The notes under the pieces: generated by a model
What the model was told of the DNA's origin: nothing
What the model saw: only the letters and a program-made list of their open reading frames with translations
The model's database searches: none
Shown: piece by piece, positions 8,358-17,384 of the stretch
Layout of the letters: every line of letters starts with the position of its first letter
How positions within the stretch are numbered: the stretch's first letter is position 1
Source: an uncultured Lachnospiraceae bacterium
Lineage (GTDB): Bacteria; Bacillota; Clostridia; Lachnospirales; Lachnospiraceae
NCBI GenBank assembly: GCA_910578825.1
Contig: CAJTSB010000012.1
Coordinates: forward strand, 19,758-83,757
Reading direction: 5' to 3'
Length of the DNA stretch: 64,000 bases
Program-made: the position numbers and the translations under genes

Positions 8358-9831
8358 CTCTGCCTCCTTCTGCCAGAGCGAATATCAGGCAGATTACCGT
8401 TCCCGTCATCCCATCACTATCTATCTCCATCCTCGCTCCATGGTTCTCTGCAATCTTTGCCGCCAGAGCCATTCCCAGACCGGCTCCATGCTGTTTCCTT
8501 GAGCGGGATTTATCCACCATATAAAAAGCCTCCGTAATCCTCCCCAGTTCTTCTTTGGGGATTCCCCTGCCGTTATCCCTGATCTGAATCCTGTAACAGT
8601 CTCCCTCTGCTCTGCCACTGATCCAGAGATCTCTGCTTCCTGCCTTGACAGCATTGTCCGCAAGGTTCAATATCAATGTCTTAAACAAGTCAAAATCCAC
8701 CCGGATCATGCCCTCCTCAAGTTTCATATGCAGGGCAGCGTTATATTTTTCACACAACGGTTCCATTCCCTGACGCATATTTTCAAACATGAGCGGTACG
8801 GACATTTCTTCCAGCAGAAAATCCTGCCTGTCCAACACAAACAAATCCATCAATTTCAGGGACAGCGCCTCCAGGCGCATCCCCTCATCCAGTATATATT
8901 CGGCGGCTCTCTTTACCTCCTCCCGAGGCAAATCACGCTGATAGAGCATATCGGCATATCCAATTACGGAGGTCATCGGCGTCTTCAGCTCATGGGCGAA
9001 ATTTGCCGTAAAGTCCTCTTTCTGCCGTACCATATCCGAAAGCTGTGCAATCTTATCTTCCACCTGCTGCGCCATATCATTAAAATCGGCCGCCAGTTCG
9101 CCAATCTCATCCTTGCCCTTTGTCTGGATTCTCTGCGAATAATTACCTCCGGCAATCCTGCCTGCCGCCTCCCCAACCTTTCGGATGGGGGAGGTGAGCG
9201 CTTTTGTCAACAGAAAAATAATCGGAAAACTGAGGCAGAGTATGAGCAAATACATTCTCTGGAAATAAACCATCATGTTTCTCTGGTTGTCTACCGCAGC
9301 GCTGATGTCCGTCTGGGTAACCATGTATACATCGCTTTTCCCCTGCCGTACAAAGCCAAATGCAAAAATATAATGTTTCTTATTCTTTTCATATGTCTGA
9401 AAGACAACTTTCTCTTCATCATTTATTTCATTATAAGCATATCTGAAAAAAACGCGCTCTCCTTCTCTTTCACAAATATATGTACTGACATAATCCCTTT
9501 CGCCTTTGGCATTTTGAGCGCTTAACGTCAACGCATCTATGCCGGGAAAGTAAATTTCATTGTCTGTACTCCTTCCATGCAGGTATACCGGGACTGTAAA
9601 ATTCCTCTGCACCGCCCCGTAATCGTTCCTGTTTCTGAAAAAAAAACCATCATCGGAATACAATATGGACTGCAGAATATAGCGGTTATACTGATAATCC
9701 TGTAATGCAGCCTTTTGCTGTTGGGCCATCACACTTTCATATGAATAATTGATGAGCAAAAACCCCGCAGCCTGAAATGTAAATCCAAAGACCACAACAA
9801 AACACAAAAAAATCTTATGGAACAGCTTCAT
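8341..9831 (-). CDS. HAMP-domain sensor histidine kinase
   Basis: The 496-residue kinase has a transmembrane helix at residues ~7-28, an extracellular sensor region of about 160 residues, a second helix at ~193-210, then a HAMP domain (~210-262). The phosphoacceptor His280 lies in FTANFAHELKTPMTSVIGYA. The ATPase domain shows the N box (NLADNAVKAG), G1 (IRDNGRGIP) and G2 (HGAGLGMALAAKI). Its ATG overlaps the response-regulator stop as ATGA, so the pair is translationally coupled. It probably controls the downstream ABC exporter; the signal is unknown, although transporter-linked kinases often sense cell-envelope peptides. Confidence 0.93.
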   Translation of the reverse strand: MKLFHKIFLCFVVVFGFTFQAAGFLLINYSYESVMAQQQKAALQDYQYNRYILQSILYSDDGFFFRNRNDYGAVQRNFTVPVYLHGRSTDNEIYFPGIDALTLSAQNAKGERDYVSTYICEREGERVFFRYAYNEINDEEKVVFQTYEKNKKHYIFAFGFVRQGKSDVYMVTQTDISAAVDNQRNMMVYFQRMYLLILCLSFPIIFLLTKALTSPIRKVGEAAGRIAGGNYSQRIQTKGKDEIGELAADFNDMAQQVEDKIAQLSDMVRQKEDFTANFAHELKTPMTSVIGYADMLYQRDLPREEVKRAAEYILDEGMRLEALSLKLMDLFVLDRQDFLLEEMSVPLMFENMRQGMEPLCEKYNAALHMKLEEGMIRVDFDLFKTLILNLADNAVKAGSRDLWISGRAEGDCYRIQIRDNGRGIPKEELGRITEAFYMVDKSRSRKQHGAGLGMALAAKIAENHGARMEIDSDGMTGTVICLIFALAEGGRDEENI

Positions 9832-10484
9832 TTTCCGTCCTCCAGCCGATATCCAATCCGAAATACCGTTTTAATGTAATCCTCCCAGCCCAGTTTCCGC
9901 CGGAGGCGCTGGATATGGGAATCCAGCGTGCGAGTATTTCCCATATACGGTTCCCCCCATACCTTCTCATACAGCCTGTCCCGGTACAGAGCGATATTCT
10001 TATTGCGTATCAGCTCCACCAACAGGTCAAATTCCTTCACCGTGAGCTCCACCAGCTCCCCGCCTTTTGTAACGGTACGGGAATTCAAATCAATTTCCAC
10101 ATCGAGAAAGACAAGTTTCTCATTTCCTTTATAACATCTTCGCAGCAGCGCCTCCACGCGGGCAAGCAGCTCCCCTATTTGAAACGGCTTGACGATATAG
10201 TCGTCCGCGCCGAGTTTTAACCCCCTGATTCGTTCCTCCACCCCGCCTTTCGCCGTCAGAAAGATAACAGGCATACCCATCGGCCTAACGTATTCCAGCA
10301 GTTCATAGCCATTAATCTCCGGCAGCATGATATCCAAAAGAATTAAATCATAATTTTCTTTTTCTATCAAATCCGCTCCTTCCCTGCCATCTGAGGCACA
10401 GGCACACTCATAACCCGCAGCCGCCAGGTTAACCTTGATTAAATTCGCTATGGATGCGTCATCCTCCACAATCAGGATTTTCAT
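9828..10484 (-). CDS. OmpR-family response regulator
   Basis: The 218-residue regulator has a receiver domain with the acidic pocket (VEDD), phosphoacceptor Asp51 in LILLDIMLPEING, Thr77 and Lys99 (VKP). A C-terminal winged helix (LTVKEFDLLVELIRNKN, then TRTLDSHIQRLRRKL) binds DNA. The start at 10484 follows GGAGG with a 7-base spacer; the frame upstream to 10520 has no ribosome site. It is the first gene of the kinase/PepSY/ABC operon. A candidate binding site is the direct repeat at 7507-7526. Confidence 0.94.
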   Translation of the reverse strand: MKILIVEDDASIANLIKVNLAAAGYECACASDGREGADLIEKENYDLILLDIMLPEINGYELLEYVRPMGMPVIFLTAKGGVEERIRGLKLGADDYIVKPFQIGELLARVEALLRRCYKGNEKLVFLDVEIDLNSRTVTKGGELVELTVKEFDLLVELIRNKNIALYRDRLYEKVWGEPYMGNTRTLDSHIQRLRRKLGWEDYIKTVFRIGYRLEDGK

Positions 10485-10519
10485 TGCAAAACCTCCAACC
10501 AGTCTTAGTCTCCATCCCA

Positions 10520-10525
10520 ATTATA
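10520..10525 (-). promoter_or_regulatory. -10 element of the response-regulator operon
   Basis: TATAAT is read on the minus strand about 36 bases before the start at 10484. The -35 zone overlaps the T-tract of the fatty-acid operon terminator and is not a good match to consensus. Confidence 0.5.
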
Positions 10526-10541
10526 ACACACTTTATGGTAT

Positions 10542-10574
10542 AAAAAAGACCCGGTAACAATTACCGGGTTTTTT
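10542..10574 (-). terminator. Terminator of the fatty-acid operon, overlapping the last stop codon
   Basis: A perfect 9-bp stem (ACCCGGTAA and its complement) with a 3-base loop is followed by six T on the minus strand. The TAA stop of the acyl-CoA ligase gene lies inside the stem. Confidence 0.9.
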
Positions 10575-12201
10575 CCACATTTCTCTGTACGCTTTTCTGT
10601 ATTTTTCCACTGATGGTCTTGGGCATTTCGTCCACAAATTCCACCAGTCGTATCCACTTATATTCCGCAAGCTTCTGATTGCAGAATTCCTTGATTTCCA
10701 ATTCAAGCTCACGGGATGGACTGTGTTTTTTATCCGGCACAATGATAGCCTTGATTGCCTGCCCGCGAAGTTTATCGGGAACGCCGATGACACTGCACTC
10801 CACAACAGCCGGATGTTCCATAAGAACATTTTCCACTTCATAAGGGCCTACGCGGAACCCCCCGGTCTTGATAATATCATCAAAACGCCCATGAAACCAA
10901 TAATGCCCGTCCTCGTCCCTGTACGCGGCATCTCCCGTATGGTATACGCCGCCGCGCCACACATGGCGGTACTGCTCTTCATTGTCGAGATACCCGCAGA
11001 ATACGCCGACCTGTTTTCCATTCTCAGGAGGAACAATCACAACCTCGCCAATTTCGCCATCCGGCACAGGCTCGCCGTGTTTGCTGCGCAATTCGATATT
11101 ATAAAATGGAGAGATGCATCCCATAGAGCCCTCCACTGCCTCCTGTCCCTGAAAATTCGCCATCAGAAGCGTAGTCTCGGTCTGTCCGTACCCTTCGCAG
11201 AGCATCAGCCCGGTACGCTCGGTAAATCTGTGAAATACCTCCGGCGCCAACATTTCTCCCGCTGTAGAGGCATGTTTCAAGGTCGGCATATCCGGAATCC
11301 CCTTGCGCACGAGATACCGGTACACGGTCGGCGGTGCGCAGAAGGAAGTAACGCCATAGCGGTTAATGACCGCCGTGAGCTGTTTGGGTTCAAAGTTATC
11401 AAAATCATATACCATAACCGCGCTGCCAATCAGCCATTGTCCATAGAGCTTTCCCCAGGACGCCTTCGCCCATCCGGTCTCTGCAACCGTAAAATGCAGA
11501 CCGCCGTCCTCTGCCTGCTGCCAGTATTTTGCAGTCACAATATGCGCCAGAGGATAGGTAAAGTCGTGAATGACTCCCTTGGGATAGCCGGTTGTACCAG
11601 AGGTGAAATAAATCATCATCGGATCATCTGCCTGCGTTTGCACACGTGCAAACGTGCTGTCCATTTCCTGCATTTTGGCAGTCAGGTTCTGAAAACCCTC
11701 CACATCCTCCTGCACGCACCAGAGCTGCGCCGAAATCCCGGACTGTAAAAGTGCGGACTGGATGGTCTGCGGCACATCGTCCTGGGGCGTGCATACAATC
11801 GCCTTCACCTTCGAGGCTTTGATGCGGTAAATATAATCGCTCTCGGTCAGCATATGGGTTGCCGGAATCATAACTGCTCCCAGCTTATGAAGCGCAATTG
11901 CCGCGAACCAATATTCATAGTGGCGTTTCAATACGAGCATCACCCGATCGCCCCGCCCAATGCCAACATCCTGAAATGCATTCGCCATCTGATTGCTGTA
12001 ACGCCTTACATCTGCAAAAGAAAAAATATGCTCTTCGTTCTCGGTATTGCACCAGACAATCGCCCGTTTCTCCGGGGTCTCTTCTGCGATCACATCAACA
12101 ACGTCATAAGCAAAATTAAAGTTATCGGGATATTGAAGTGTTATTTTTTCCAGATTTCCCTGTTTGTCGGTAATTTCCGTACAAAATTTATGATATATCA
12201 T
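10561..12201 (-). CDS. AMP-forming acyl-CoA synthetase (medium-chain type)
   Basis: The 546-residue enzyme activates a carboxylic acid with ATP and CoA through an acyl-adenylate. Visible signatures are the P-loop YFTSGTTGYPKGV, GYGQTETTLLM, the hinge GRFDDIIKTGGFRVGPYEVE and the C-terminal catalytic lysine in KTISGKIQK. Overall it resembles acetyl/medium-chain acyl-CoA synthetases rather than FadD. The ribosome site AAGGAG overlaps the accA stop codon and the gap is 5 bases, so it is clearly part of the fatty-acid operon. That position is unusual: it may recycle acids released from phospholipids or exogenous fatty acids. The substrate is not determinable here. Confidence 0.88.
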   Translation of the reverse strand: MIYHKFCTEITDKQGNLEKITLQYPDNFNFAYDVVDVIAEETPEKRAIVWCNTENEEHIFSFADVRRYSNQMANAFQDVGIGRGDRVMLVLKRHYEYWFAAIALHKLGAVMIPATHMLTESDYIYRIKASKVKAIVCTPQDDVPQTIQSALLQSGISAQLWCVQEDVEGFQNLTAKMQEMDSTFARVQTQADDPMMIYFTSGTTGYPKGVIHDFTYPLAHIVTAKYWQQAEDGGLHFTVAETGWAKASWGKLYGQWLIGSAVMVYDFDNFEPKQLTAVINRYGVTSFCAPPTVYRYLVRKGIPDMPTLKHASTAGEMLAPEVFHRFTERTGLMLCEGYGQTETTLLMANFQGQEAVEGSMGCISPFYNIELRSKHGEPVPDGEIGEVVIVPPENGKQVGVFCGYLDNEEQYRHVWRGGVYHTGDAAYRDEDGHYWFHGRFDDIIKTGGFRVGPYEVENVLMEHPAVVECSVIGVPDKLRGQAIKAIIVPDKKHSPSRELELEIKEFCNQKLAEYKWIRLVEFVDEMPKTISGKIQKSVQRNVEKTR

Positions 12202-12206
12202 GTTTT

Positions 12207-13013
12207 CTACTCCTTATTTACCGCGTCCGCACCGATACGGCGGAAACGCTCATAACGCTTGCCTATCAAATCAAGGTCACTGGACAACTGTCCCAGTTCC
12301 TCCACCAAAAGCGTACGGATATTGTCGTAAAATTCCTTTTTTCCCATATCCTCTTCCGATAGAATCCTCTCTATCACACCAAGGCTTTTGGCGTCCTCAG
12401 ACGTAAGTTTCAACCTCGCCGCCGCAACCTCCGCTTTCGCTGCATCCTTCCAGAGAATGCTGGCACAACCTTCCGGCGAAATTACGGAATAAACGGAATT
12501 TTGCAGCATCCAGACACGATCCGCAACCGCAAGCCCCAGCGCGCCGCCGCTGCCGCCTTCGCCAATCAGAATTGAAATAATGGGGACGCAAAGCGTGGAC
12601 ATCTCCATCAAATTCTCTGCGATTGCCTGCCCCTGACCGCGTTCCTCCGCTCCAATGCCACAATAGGCGCCGGATGTATCGACAAAACAGACAATTGGCC
12701 TGCCGAATTTTTCTGCCTGTTTCATCAGACGCAGCGCTTTGCGGTAGCCTTCCGGATGCGCTGCGCCGAAATTCCGGTAAGTGCGTTCCTTTGCCGTATG
12801 TCCCTTCTCAATGGCAATCACTGTGACCGGATTGCCATTTAACCGCGCGATTCCGCCGACAATCGCCGGGTCGTCGCCGTACCTGCGGTCACCGTGAAAT
12901 TCTATAAATCCTTTAAATATATTTCTGATATAATCAAGCCCTGTAGGTCTTTGACTGTCGCGTGCCAGTTTTACTCTGTTATAAGGTATCAGATTCAACG
13001 TACTAACCTCCAT
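12207..13013 (-). CDS. accA: Acetyl-CoA carboxylase carboxyltransferase subunit alpha
   Basis: The 268-residue subunit transfers the carboxyl group from carboxybiotin to acetyl-CoA, together with AccD. Recognisable segments are FHGDRRYGDDPAIVGGIARL, GAAHPEGYRKALRLM, FVDTSGAYCGIGAEERGQG and IGEGGSGGALGLAVADRV. It is about 50 residues shorter than the E. coli protein, lacking part of the N-terminal helical extension, as in other Clostridia. The start overlaps the accD end by 11 bases, which fits 1:1 synthesis of the two subunits. Confidence 0.95.
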   Translation of the reverse strand: MEVSTLNLIPYNRVKLARDSQRPTGLDYIRNIFKGFIEFHGDRRYGDDPAIVGGIARLNGNPVTVIAIEKGHTAKERTYRNFGAAHPEGYRKALRLMKQAEKFGRPIVCFVDTSGAYCGIGAEERGQGQAIAENLMEMSTLCVPIISILIGEGGSGGALGLAVADRVWMLQNSVYSVISPEGCASILWKDAAKAEVAAARLKLTSEDAKSLGVIERILSEEDMGKKEFYDNIRTLLVEELGQLSSDLDLIGKRYERFRRIGADAVNKE

Positions 13014-13854
13014 TATGAATTTTCAGAAGTTCTGCCAGTAACTTCCTCTGACTCGTTCGTGCTGCAATGTAATCAATAAATCCGTGTTCCAATACAAATT
13101 CTGATTTCTGGAAACCTTTGGGCAGGGATTTTTTCGTCGTCTGCTCAATTACCCTCGCACCGGCAAATCCTACGGTTGCTCCAGGTTCTGCAAGAATAAT
13201 GTCCGCTTCCATGGCAAAACTTGCCGTAACGCCGCCCGTTGTAGGGTCAGTCAAAACCGTAATATATAAGAGACCGTCATCGCTGTGGCGTTTTACCGCC
13301 GCGCTGGTCTTTGCCATCTGCATCAGAGACAAAAGTCCCTCCTGCATCCGCGCACCGCCGGATACCGTATAACCGACGACCGGCAGACGGTGTTCTGTGG
13401 CATACTCAAAGAGGGAGGTAATTTTTTCGCCAACGGCGCTCCCCATACTACCCATCATAAAATATGGCTCCATCACAAACAGGCAGCATTCCTGCCCGCG
13501 GATTTTTGCAATCCCGCAGACGACAGCCTCTTCCTCGCCGCTAGCAGTCCGTACATTTTCCACTTTCTCCCTGTACCCCGGAAAATTCAGTGGATTTTCC
13601 GCTTTCATTCCGGCATACAATTCCTGGAAATTTCCCTTATCCGCAAGCATTTTGATGCGCTGACGCGCCTTCAGTCGAAAATGATAACCACAGGTACAGA
13701 CAAGACGATTCGCCCACAGATGGCTTAACGGTATCTCCTTATGGCAGTTTGGACACTTCTTTTCCGGTTCCCCGGCGTCCTGTTGTACAAGGGCAGCCGT
13801 ACGGCCACCCTCCTCCAGTTGATTTTTCGGTTTTAAGAAATTAAGTAAAGCCAT
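13003..13854 (-). CDS. accD: Acetyl-CoA carboxylase carboxyltransferase subunit beta
   Basis: The 283-residue subunit carries an N-terminal zinc finger (CPNCHKEI then VCTCGYHFR) and a crotonase-fold carboxyltransferase domain (GGARMQEGLLSLMQMAKTSA, TDPTTGGVTASFA, AEPGATVGFAGARVIEQT). The second zinc knuckle is Cys-x-Cys rather than the usual Cys-x2-Cys, one residue shorter than expected. It lies between accC (4-base gap) and accA (11-base overlap) in the fatty-acid operon. The protein otherwise looks complete. Confidence 0.95.
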   Translation of the reverse strand: MALLNFLKPKNQLEEGGRTAALVQQDAGEPEKKCPNCHKEIPLSHLWANRLVCTCGYHFRLKARQRIKMLADKGNFQELYAGMKAENPLNFPGYREKVENVRTASGEEEAVVCGIAKIRGQECCLFVMEPYFMMGSMGSAVGEKITSLFEYATEHRLPVVGYTVSGGARMQEGLLSLMQMAKTSAAVKRHSDDGLLYITVLTDPTTGGVTASFAMEADIILAEPGATVGFAGARVIEQTTKKSLPKGFQKSEFVLEHGFIDYIAARTSQRKLLAELLKIHNGG

Positions 13855-13858
13855 TTTG

Positions 13859-15166
13859 TCACCTATTACCCATAAAAGTCAAATCATAGTTACCGGATGT
13901 AAATCTCTCATCCTCCACAATACCCAATTGTTCCTCTATATTCGTAAGAATGCCATCTATCACCAGTTCACACAGCGATGCGCGCATCTTACGAAGCGTT
14001 TCCTCCCGCGTCTTTGCAAATACGACAAGCTTTCCGAGCAACGAATCATAGTACGGCGATACCGTCGTTCCGGCAACCAGGCAGGTATCAAATCTTACCG
14101 ACGGCCCGCCTGGAATATGCAGCATTTTAAGCGTGCCGCAGCTTTTCGCGTTGATCCGGCATTCAATTGCCGATCCCTGCATACGGATATCTTTCTGTTC
14201 AAAATTCAATGGTATTCCGGCTGCAATCCGAATCTGCCATTTTACTAAATCAATTCCTGTCAGCATTTCTGTAACGGAATGTTCTACCTGAAGACGAACG
14301 TTCATCTCCATAAACCAGAAATTGCCGCTCTTATCCAGCAAAAATTCCAACGTGCCTGCGCCAACGTAGCCGATTTTTTTGATTGCGTCTACGGCAAGCG
14401 CCATGATTTCCTCTCTCTGTTTGATTTGAATCGCGGGCGACGGCGTCTCTTCAATTAATTTCTGGTTGCGCCGCTGCAAAGAACAGTCCCTTTCGCCGAG
14501 ACAGACCGCATTTCCCTGTTCGTCGGCAAGAATCTGTAATTCTACATGCCTTGCCGGGAATATATATTTTTCCAGATATACGCTTCCATCCCCGAATGCA
14601 CTAAGCGCCTCTGCGGTCGCCTGCAGATAGGCTTCCTCCAAATCGTCCGCCGTTCGAATCAGGCGGATGCCGCGTCCGCCGCCTCCGGCACAGGCTTTTA
14701 TCATAACCGGATATCCGATATCGTCCGCTGCCTTTTTTGCCTCCTCCATGGAGGACACCGCTTTCGTGCCGGGAATCACATGCAGTCCTGTATGTCGGAA
14801 CAATTCTTTTAAAACCGCCTTATCACTCAGCCGTTCCATGCTCTCCGGCTCCGGTCCGATAAATACAATGCCGTTTTTTCTGCAAAGACGTGCAAAATGT
14901 GCATTTTCGGAAAGAAACCCATAACCGGGATGAATTGCCTGCGCACCTGCAAGAATGGCTGCGCTGATTATCTGATTCTCATCAAGATAGCTCTCCGATG
15001 CCTCCGGTGCGCCAATGCAGTAACTTTGGTCGGCAAGCGCTACATGAAGGGCATTTTTATCCGCCTCAGAATATACCGCCACCGTGGCAACGCCCATCTC
15101 CTTACAGGCACGGATAATCCGAACGGCGATTTCACCGCGGTTGGCAATCAATATTTTTGAAAACAT
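13859..15166 (-). CDS. accC: Acetyl-CoA carboxylase biotin carboxylase subunit
   Basis: The 435-residue ATP-grasp enzyme carboxylates the biotin on AccB using bicarbonate and ATP. It begins with the conserved FSKILIANRGEIAVRIIRAC, has the glycine-rich ATP loop (KACAGGGGRGIRL) and the metal/bicarbonate region EMNVRLQVEHSVTE. Length is about 10-15 residues shorter than typical AccC, mainly at the C-terminus. It is separated from fabZ by 2 bases and from accD by 4 bases within the operon. Confidence 0.96.
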   Translation of the reverse strand: MFSKILIANRGEIAVRIIRACKEMGVATVAVYSEADKNALHVALADQSYCIGAPEASESYLDENQIISAAILAGAQAIHPGYGFLSENAHFARLCRKNGIVFIGPEPESMERLSDKAVLKELFRHTGLHVIPGTKAVSSMEEAKKAADDIGYPVMIKACAGGGGRGIRLIRTADDLEEAYLQATAEALSAFGDGSVYLEKYIFPARHVELQILADEQGNAVCLGERDCSLQRRNQKLIEETPSPAIQIKQREEIMALAVDAIKKIGYVGAGTLEFLLDKSGNFWFMEMNVRLQVEHSVTEMLTGIDLVKWQIRIAAGIPLNFEQKDIRMQGSAIECRINAKSCGTLKMLHIPGGPSVRFDTCLVAGTTVSPYYDSLLGKLVVFAKTREETLRKMRASLCELVIDGILTNIEEQLGIVEDERFTSGNYDLTFMGNR

Positions 15167-15168
15167 AA

Positions 15169-15585
15169 TTACTCTCCCTGAATTGCAAAGGAAAATTCTG
15201 CCGATACGCAGAGTTTATCCGCTACCGTGATCTTCCCTTCCGCAAAATAAAACGGATGTTTCGCCCGCTTGATGTGACACCTCGTTTCAATGGTATCGCC
15301 AGGTTTTACAGGCGCACGGAATTTTACATTATTGAGCCCCGTATAGACCGGCAGTTTTCCTTCGCTCATCACATCCTGCATAAGCACACAGGCGGTCTGC
15401 GCCAAAATCTCGCAGAGAATGACGCCGGGAACAATCGGATTTCCCGGAAAATGCCCCCGCAGGAAAAACTCATCGCCGCGAACCTTATAATGACCGATTG
15501 CCGTGCCATCCCATTCCTCAACCTCGTCTAACAGGAGCATATCTTCCCTGTGCGGCAATATCTTCATAATTTCTTCTCTGTTCAT
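15169..15585 (-). CDS. fabZ: 3-hydroxyacyl-ACP dehydratase
   Basis: The 138-residue hotdog-fold dehydratase forms trans-2-enoyl-ACP from 3-hydroxyacyl-ACP. The catalytic signature HFPGNPIVPGVILCE shows His45 and Glu59. The N-terminal ILPHREDMLLLDEV is typical of FabZ. No FabA isomerase features are seen. It sits between accB and accC, the order normal for Clostridia. Confidence 0.95.
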   Translation of the reverse strand: MNREEIMKILPHREDMLLLDEVEEWDGTAIGHYKVRGDEFFLRGHFPGNPIVPGVILCEILAQTACVLMQDVMSEGKLPVYTGLNNVKFRAPVKPGDTIETRCHIKRAKHPFYFAEGKITVADKLCVSAEFSFAIQGE

Positions 15586-15589
15586 TGTC

Positions 15590-16015
15590 TTACCTCTTCA
15601 TACGGAATAATTCTGTACCGAATTCCACGACCTGATCGTTGGCTACGCAAATTTCCGAAATAATACCGTCCTCTTCGGCAGTGATTTCGTTCATCAGCTT
15701 CATTGCTTCCACAATACAGAGCGTCTGCCCCTTCTTTACATGGTCGCCAACGACAACGTAAGGGTCTGCATTTTCTGCGGGGGCGGCATAAAATACGCCG
15801 ACAACCGGAGATTTTACACTGATATAATCCGTATCTTCCTCTGCTGTAGAAACAACAGGCGATGCTGTGTTGTCCAGAATCACGGTTTCCCTGGCTGCAA
15901 CACCGGAAACCGCACGCTCCAGACGTACGCTTTTATTTCCTTCGGTAATCTCGATTCCCGTAAGTCCAAACTCCTGAAGCATCCCTGCATACTTGCGAAT
16001 ATCTGTTTCATTCAT
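15590..16015 (-). CDS. accB: Biotin carboxyl carrier protein of acetyl-CoA carboxylase
   Basis: The 141-residue carrier has a C-terminal biotinyl domain with the biotin-accepting Lys106 in EAMKLMNE, preceded by a flexible linker of Ala/Thr/Val/Ser/Pro. The N-terminal domain (NETDIRKYAGMLQEFGLTGI) is the usual AccB helix region. It follows fabF by 2 bases and precedes fabZ by 4 bases. Confidence 0.95.
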   Translation of the reverse strand: MNETDIRKYAGMLQEFGLTGIEITEGNKSVRLERAVSGVAARETVILDNTASPVVSTAEEDTDYISVKSPVVGVFYAAPAENADPYVVVGDHVKKGQTLCIVEAMKLMNEITAEEDGIISEICVANDQVVEFGTELFRMKR

Positions 16016-16017
16016 GG

Positions 16018-17256
16018 CTACACCTTTCTAAAAGCAAGACAGGCATTGTGACCGCCAAATCCAAGGGAATTGGACAGTGCCAGCGTAATGTCTGCTTTTA
16101 CCGCTGTATTAGGTACATAATTAAGGTCGCAGGCTTCATCCGGTTCTTTCAGATTGATGGTCGGCGGAATGATACCCTCCCGCAAAGCCTGCAAACAGGC
16201 AAATGCTTCCAACGCGCCCGCAGCGCCCAACATATGCCCGGTCATTGATTTCGTGGAACTTACATACGCCTCATGAGCTGCTTTATCTCCAAGCGCCTTT
16301 TTGATGACAGCCGTCTCAACTGCATCGTTCATGGGTGTTCCGGTACCATGTGCATTGATATATACAATATCCTGTTCGCTATACCCGCATTCCTGCATGG
16401 CGTCTTTCATTGCCTGCGCGCCGCCTCTTCCTTCCGGGTGCGGTGCGGTAATATGATATGCGTCGCAGGTTGTGCCGTAACCGCAAACTTCACCGTAAAT
16501 TTCCGCTCCACGTTGTTTTGCGTGTTCATACTCCTCCAAAACAAGCGCAACTGCGCCCTCTCCGATGACAAATCCTCCTCTGCGCTTATCAAACGGCAGG
16601 GACGCTTCATCCGGATTTTCTGCGGTGGACAATGCCAGCATGTTGGAAAATCCTGCTACCGAAGATGCATTGATGGCAGCCTCCGTACCACCGGTGATAA
16701 CCGCATCTGCGTAACCGTGGCGAATCATTCGCATAGCCTCGCCGATAGCATTGGATCCGGACGCACAGGCCGTTACCGCTGGCATAGCCGTGCCACGGCA
16801 ATCATGTCGAATGGCAATCATGCCAGCCGCCATATTGGCAATCATCATAGGAACAAACAGTGGAGACACCCGACGCGGACCTCTCTCCATCAATTTGGTA
16901 TGTTCCTTTTCGAAGGTTCCGATTCCGCCGATTCCACTGCCGAACAAAACCGCAAAACGCTCCGGTTTCACTTTTCCCTCAATGCCGCTCTCCTCGACTG
17001 CCTGCTGTGCTGCACCCACTGCAAGCTGTGCATAGCGGTCGGTACGCAAAACGTCATTGACATCCAGGTATTGTCCGGGATCAAAATCTTTTACCTCTGC
17101 GCCGAGCTTGGCTTTGAACTTTTCCGTATCAAACTGCGTAATAGGCGCAATACCGTTTTTTCCGGCTTTTAAGTTCTCCCATGTAACGTTTGCATTATTT
17201 CCCACAGGGGTAATGGCGCCGACCCCGGTGACAACTACTCTTCTATCTTCACTCAT
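16018..17256 (-). CDS. fabF: Beta-ketoacyl-ACP synthase II
   Basis: The 412-residue condensing enzyme elongates acyl-ACP with malonyl-ACP. The catalytic triad is visible: Cys164 in TACASGSNAIGEA, His303 in NAHGTGTPMND and His341 in STKSMTGHMLGAAG. The start at 17256 follows AAGGAG at normal distance; the open frame further upstream passes through a repeated hairpin and is not part of the protein. The 128-base gap to fabG is the largest internal gap of the operon. Confidence 0.96.
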   Translation of the reverse strand: MSEDRRVVVTGVGAITPVGNNANVTWENLKAGKNGIAPITQFDTEKFKAKLGAEVKDFDPGQYLDVNDVLRTDRYAQLAVGAAQQAVEESGIEGKVKPERFAVLFGSGIGGIGTFEKEHTKLMERGPRRVSPLFVPMMIANMAAGMIAIRHDCRGTAMPAVTACASGSNAIGEAMRMIRHGYADAVITGGTEAAINASSVAGFSNMLALSTAENPDEASLPFDKRRGGFVIGEGAVALVLEEYEHAKQRGAEIYGEVCGYGTTCDAYHITAPHPEGRGGAQAMKDAMQECGYSEQDIVYINAHGTGTPMNDAVETAVIKKALGDKAAHEAYVSSTKSMTGHMLGAAGALEAFACLQALREGIIPPTINLKEPDEACDLNYVPNTAVKADITLALSNSLGFGGHNACLAFRKV

Positions 17257-17275
17257 AACTGTCTCTCCTTTTCCA

Positions 17276-17384
17276 GAAATGCTGCGCATTTGCCTTCCTC
17301 TCATAGGTAACGGCACGCGACGCTGCGCGTCACCTGCCATTTCGTCGGAAGGCATTTAAGAAATGCTGCGCATTTGCCTTCCTC
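17276..17384 (-). repeat. Duplicated 25-base hairpin element between fabG and fabF
   Basis: A 25-base unit (on the minus strand GAGGAAGGCAAATGCGCAGC then ATTTC) occurs exactly twice, at 17360-17384 and 17276-17300. Each unit contains AAATGC-GCA-GCATTT, a small hairpin. Between them lie a third hairpin GACGC-GCA-GCGTC and the sequence TGCCTTCC, which pairs with GGAAGGCA of the first unit. The element fills the whole gap from the fabG stop to the fabF ribosome site. Confidence 0.8.
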
